Part shown: piece after piece, positions 62,773 to 64,000 of the stretch | Numbering within the stretch: the stretch's first letter is position 1 | How the letters are laid out: every line of letters begins with the position of its first letter | Assembly (NCBI GenBank): GCA_002280875.1 | Contig: NCEV01000006.1 | Span: 99,730 to 163,729, forward strand | Direction: 5' to 3' | DNA length: 64,000 nt | Source: Caulobacter sp. 32-67-35 | Lineage (GTDB): Bacteria > Pseudomonadota > Alphaproteobacteria > Caulobacterales > Caulobacteraceae | Translations under genes and position numbers: made by a program | The notes under the pieces: generated by a model | Told to the model about the DNA's origin: nothing | The model's input: only the letters and a program-made list of their open reading frames with translations | Database searches by the model: none

Positions 62773-63765
62773 TTATCGCGCCGGAGCGCCGTTCGGGGCG
62801 AGCCCCTTGGGCTTCAGCATGCCGTGCATGCCGATCCACCGCACATAGGCGTCGAACCAGCCCGTGCTCGTGGTGGTCTTCTGATACATCCCAAAGCCAT
62901 GGCCGCCCTGCTCATACAGGTGGAATTCCACGGGGCGTTTGGCCGCCCTCCAGCTGTCGATCAGCCCAAAGCCGCTATTGGCGAAGAACGGATCGTCGGC
63001 GGCCAGCGCCACGAACATCGGCGGCGCCTCGGCGGGGACGGTCACCGCCGTCAGCGGACCATAGACCAGGCCGATGAAGGCGGGCTTGGCGTCCTCTCCG
63101 GCCAGGGTGGTCGCCAGGGTCAGCATGGCCCCGGCCGAGAAGCCGATCATGCCGACGCGGTCCGGATCGACCCGCCACTCAGCCGCGCGCTGACGCACCA
63201 GCGCGAAGGCCGCCCGGGAGTCGGCAATCTGAGGGGCCAGGCCGGCCATGGCCGCCTCGGGGCTGGGGCGCGGCGGCCTGGCGGTGGCCGAGAACATCTC
63301 GGTCATCGAGCGCTCGAACCCTGGCATGTCGGCCGGCGTCTGGTTCAGCCTGTATTTCAGCACGAAGGCGGCCACCCCCTTGTCGGCGAGCGCGCGGGCG
63401 ACGTCCCAGCCCTCGTTTTCCATCGACAGCGTGCGGAACCCGCCGCCGGGCGCGACGATCACCGCCGCGCCGGTGGCCTTGGCCGGATCGGGGAGGAAGG
63501 GGGTCAGGGTGGCGACCGTGACATTGCGCGAAAAGAGGCTGTTGTACTGCTGATGCCAGGACTCCGACGCCGTCGCGCCCGGCAAGGGGCCCGTGCCCAG
63601 CGTGATGGCGTTTGGCTGCGCAGGAATGGGCGTGGGCGTCATCCTGTCGCTCTGTGCCTGCGCCCCGCCGGCCAGGGCGCAGGCCAGGGCCAGGCCGACG
63701 GCCGCCAGGCGCGTGCGGAGGGGGAAGATCTGGCGGCCAGATTTGTCAAAGCCTGCGTGTTTCAT
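62773..63765 (-). CDS. exported alpha/beta-hydrolase (BD-FAE / acetyl-xylan-esterase-like)
   Basis: A 330-residue esterase. The signal peptide ends near AGGAQAQS (about 38). The oxyanion region GAAVIVAPGGGFRTLS, the nucleophile elbow GFSAG (Ser210), the Asp in ALAADDPFFA and the His in EQGGHGFGM make a complete catalytic triad. The type matches bifunctional carbohydrate esterases that remove acetyl or feruloyl groups from plant polysaccharides. It fits the adjacent receptor and mutarotase in a periplasmic glycan-degradation set. It is transcribed towards the receptor terminator. Confidence 0.87.
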   Translation of the reverse strand: MKHAGFDKSGRQIFPLRTRLAAVGLALACALAGGAQAQSDRMTPTPIPAQPNAITLGTGPLPGATASESWHQQYNSLFSRNVTVATLTPFLPDPAKATGAAVIVAPGGGFRTLSMENEGWDVARALADKGVAAFVLKYRLNQTPADMPGFERSMTEMFSATARPPRPSPEAAMAGLAPQIADSRAAFALVRQRAAEWRVDPDRVGMIGFSAGAMLTLATTLAGEDAKPAFIGLVYGPLTAVTVPAEAPPMFVALAADDPFFANSGFGLIDSWRAAKRPVEFHLYEQGGHGFGMYQKTTTSTGWFDAYVRWIGMHGMLKPKGLAPNGAPAR

Positions 63766-63845
63766 GGCGCGTGTTCCTGGGGTTGGTGGGCTGCGCCCGA
63801 CGTACGGGCTGACGACCGGGATCGGCTCCTCGGACGGTTCTGGCC

Positions 63846-64000
63846 TTATTTCGTCGTGGTCAGCCGGAAGACCATGGTGTTGCGATAGGTCTGGCCGGGG
63901 TCCAGACGCGTCGACGCGAACTGCGACTTGTTCGGCGCATCCGGGAAATGCTGCGGCTCCAGAGCGATGCCGTCACCCTGGCGATAGATCTTGCCGCTCT
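63846..64000 (-). CDS. aldose 1-epimerase (galactose mutarotase), C-terminal fragment
   Basis: This gene continues beyond the right edge; only the last 51 codons are seen. The tail SGKIYRQGDGIALEPQHFPDAPNKSQF followed by ASTRLDPGQTYRNTMVFRLTTTK is the characteristic GalM C terminus, with the catalytic Glu in the ALEPQ motif. It interconverts alpha and beta anomers of aldoses. It is 80 nt upstream of the esterase gene on the same strand, probably in one operon. Confidence 0.85.
   Translation of the reverse strand, partial: SGKIYRQGDGIALEPQHFPDAPNKSQFASTRLDPGQTYRNTMVFRLTTTK

Overview
The window looks like chromosomal DNA of a high-GC alphaproteobacterium of the Caulobacter type. I infer this from the strong G/C third-position bias, the many TonB-dependent receptors paired with sugar hydrolases and tryptophan-halogenase-like flavoproteins, FecI/FecR-type signalling, and oxidative sugar and histidine catabolism. 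No GC value or database comparison was computed. There is one tRNA gene, and no rRNA, CRISPR array, prophage or complete insertion sequence.

Layout. 0.1-9.9 kb: a histidine-utilisation locus, with an ATPase and a fused permease/binding protein facing hutIH-hutG-hutU on the minus strand, and divergent hutF-hutC sharing a control region with a HutC-type operator. 9.9-16.5 kb: a toxin-antitoxin pair with a palindromic operator, tRNA-Met(CAT), a YbaK-type deacylase, copAB, an acyl-CoA synthetase and an arabinose/galactose 1-dehydrogenase. 16.8-27.2 kb: a glycan-uptake locus (GH3 glycosidase and LacI regulator on minus; TonB receptor and two tandem halogenase-like proteins on plus). 27.3-33.8 kb: a pentapeptide-repeat protein, a CoA-transferase-family protein, a serralysin-type RTX protease and a two-domain phytase. 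34.1-42.4 kb: PepSY-regulator-kinase, small genes, and a regulator/LysM-FecR/CHASE2-kinase operon. 42.6-46.3 kb: a GntP-family permease and a second GH3 enzyme. 46.4-47.1 kb: a cold-shock gene with a DUF6481-like gene. 48-54 kb: 2,5-dioxovalerate dehydrogenase, a soluble sugar dehydrogenase, an FAH-family enzyme and a sugar-acid dehydratase. With the 1-dehydrogenase at 15.6 kb these could make up most of an oxidative pentose pathway to 2-oxoglutarate. 54-58 kb: folE and the valine genes mmsB/mmsA with a divergent LysR regulator. 58.2-64 kb: ECF sigma, FecR and an STN-domain TonB receptor, then an esterase and the 3' end of a galactose mutarotase gene.

The most unexpected signal is a set of five similar lesions in well-conserved genes. 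hutU, the hutI/hutH boundary, hutC, a sensor kinase and folE each lack an internal block of roughly 60-130 nt by comparison with family architecture. Three of the five junctions lie in a perfect short hairpin of 7-9 bp. This is either an unusual deletion process or, perhaps more likely since folE is normally essential, a systematic sequencing or assembly artefact. The in-frame HutI-HutH fusion should be read in that light.

Other candidates are shared regulatory boxes: tandem TTGTAA-type repeats at 36.72 and 42.52 kb, tandem GTCAG repeats at 33.81 and 34.35 kb, and LacI-like operators at 20.62 and 46.35 kb.
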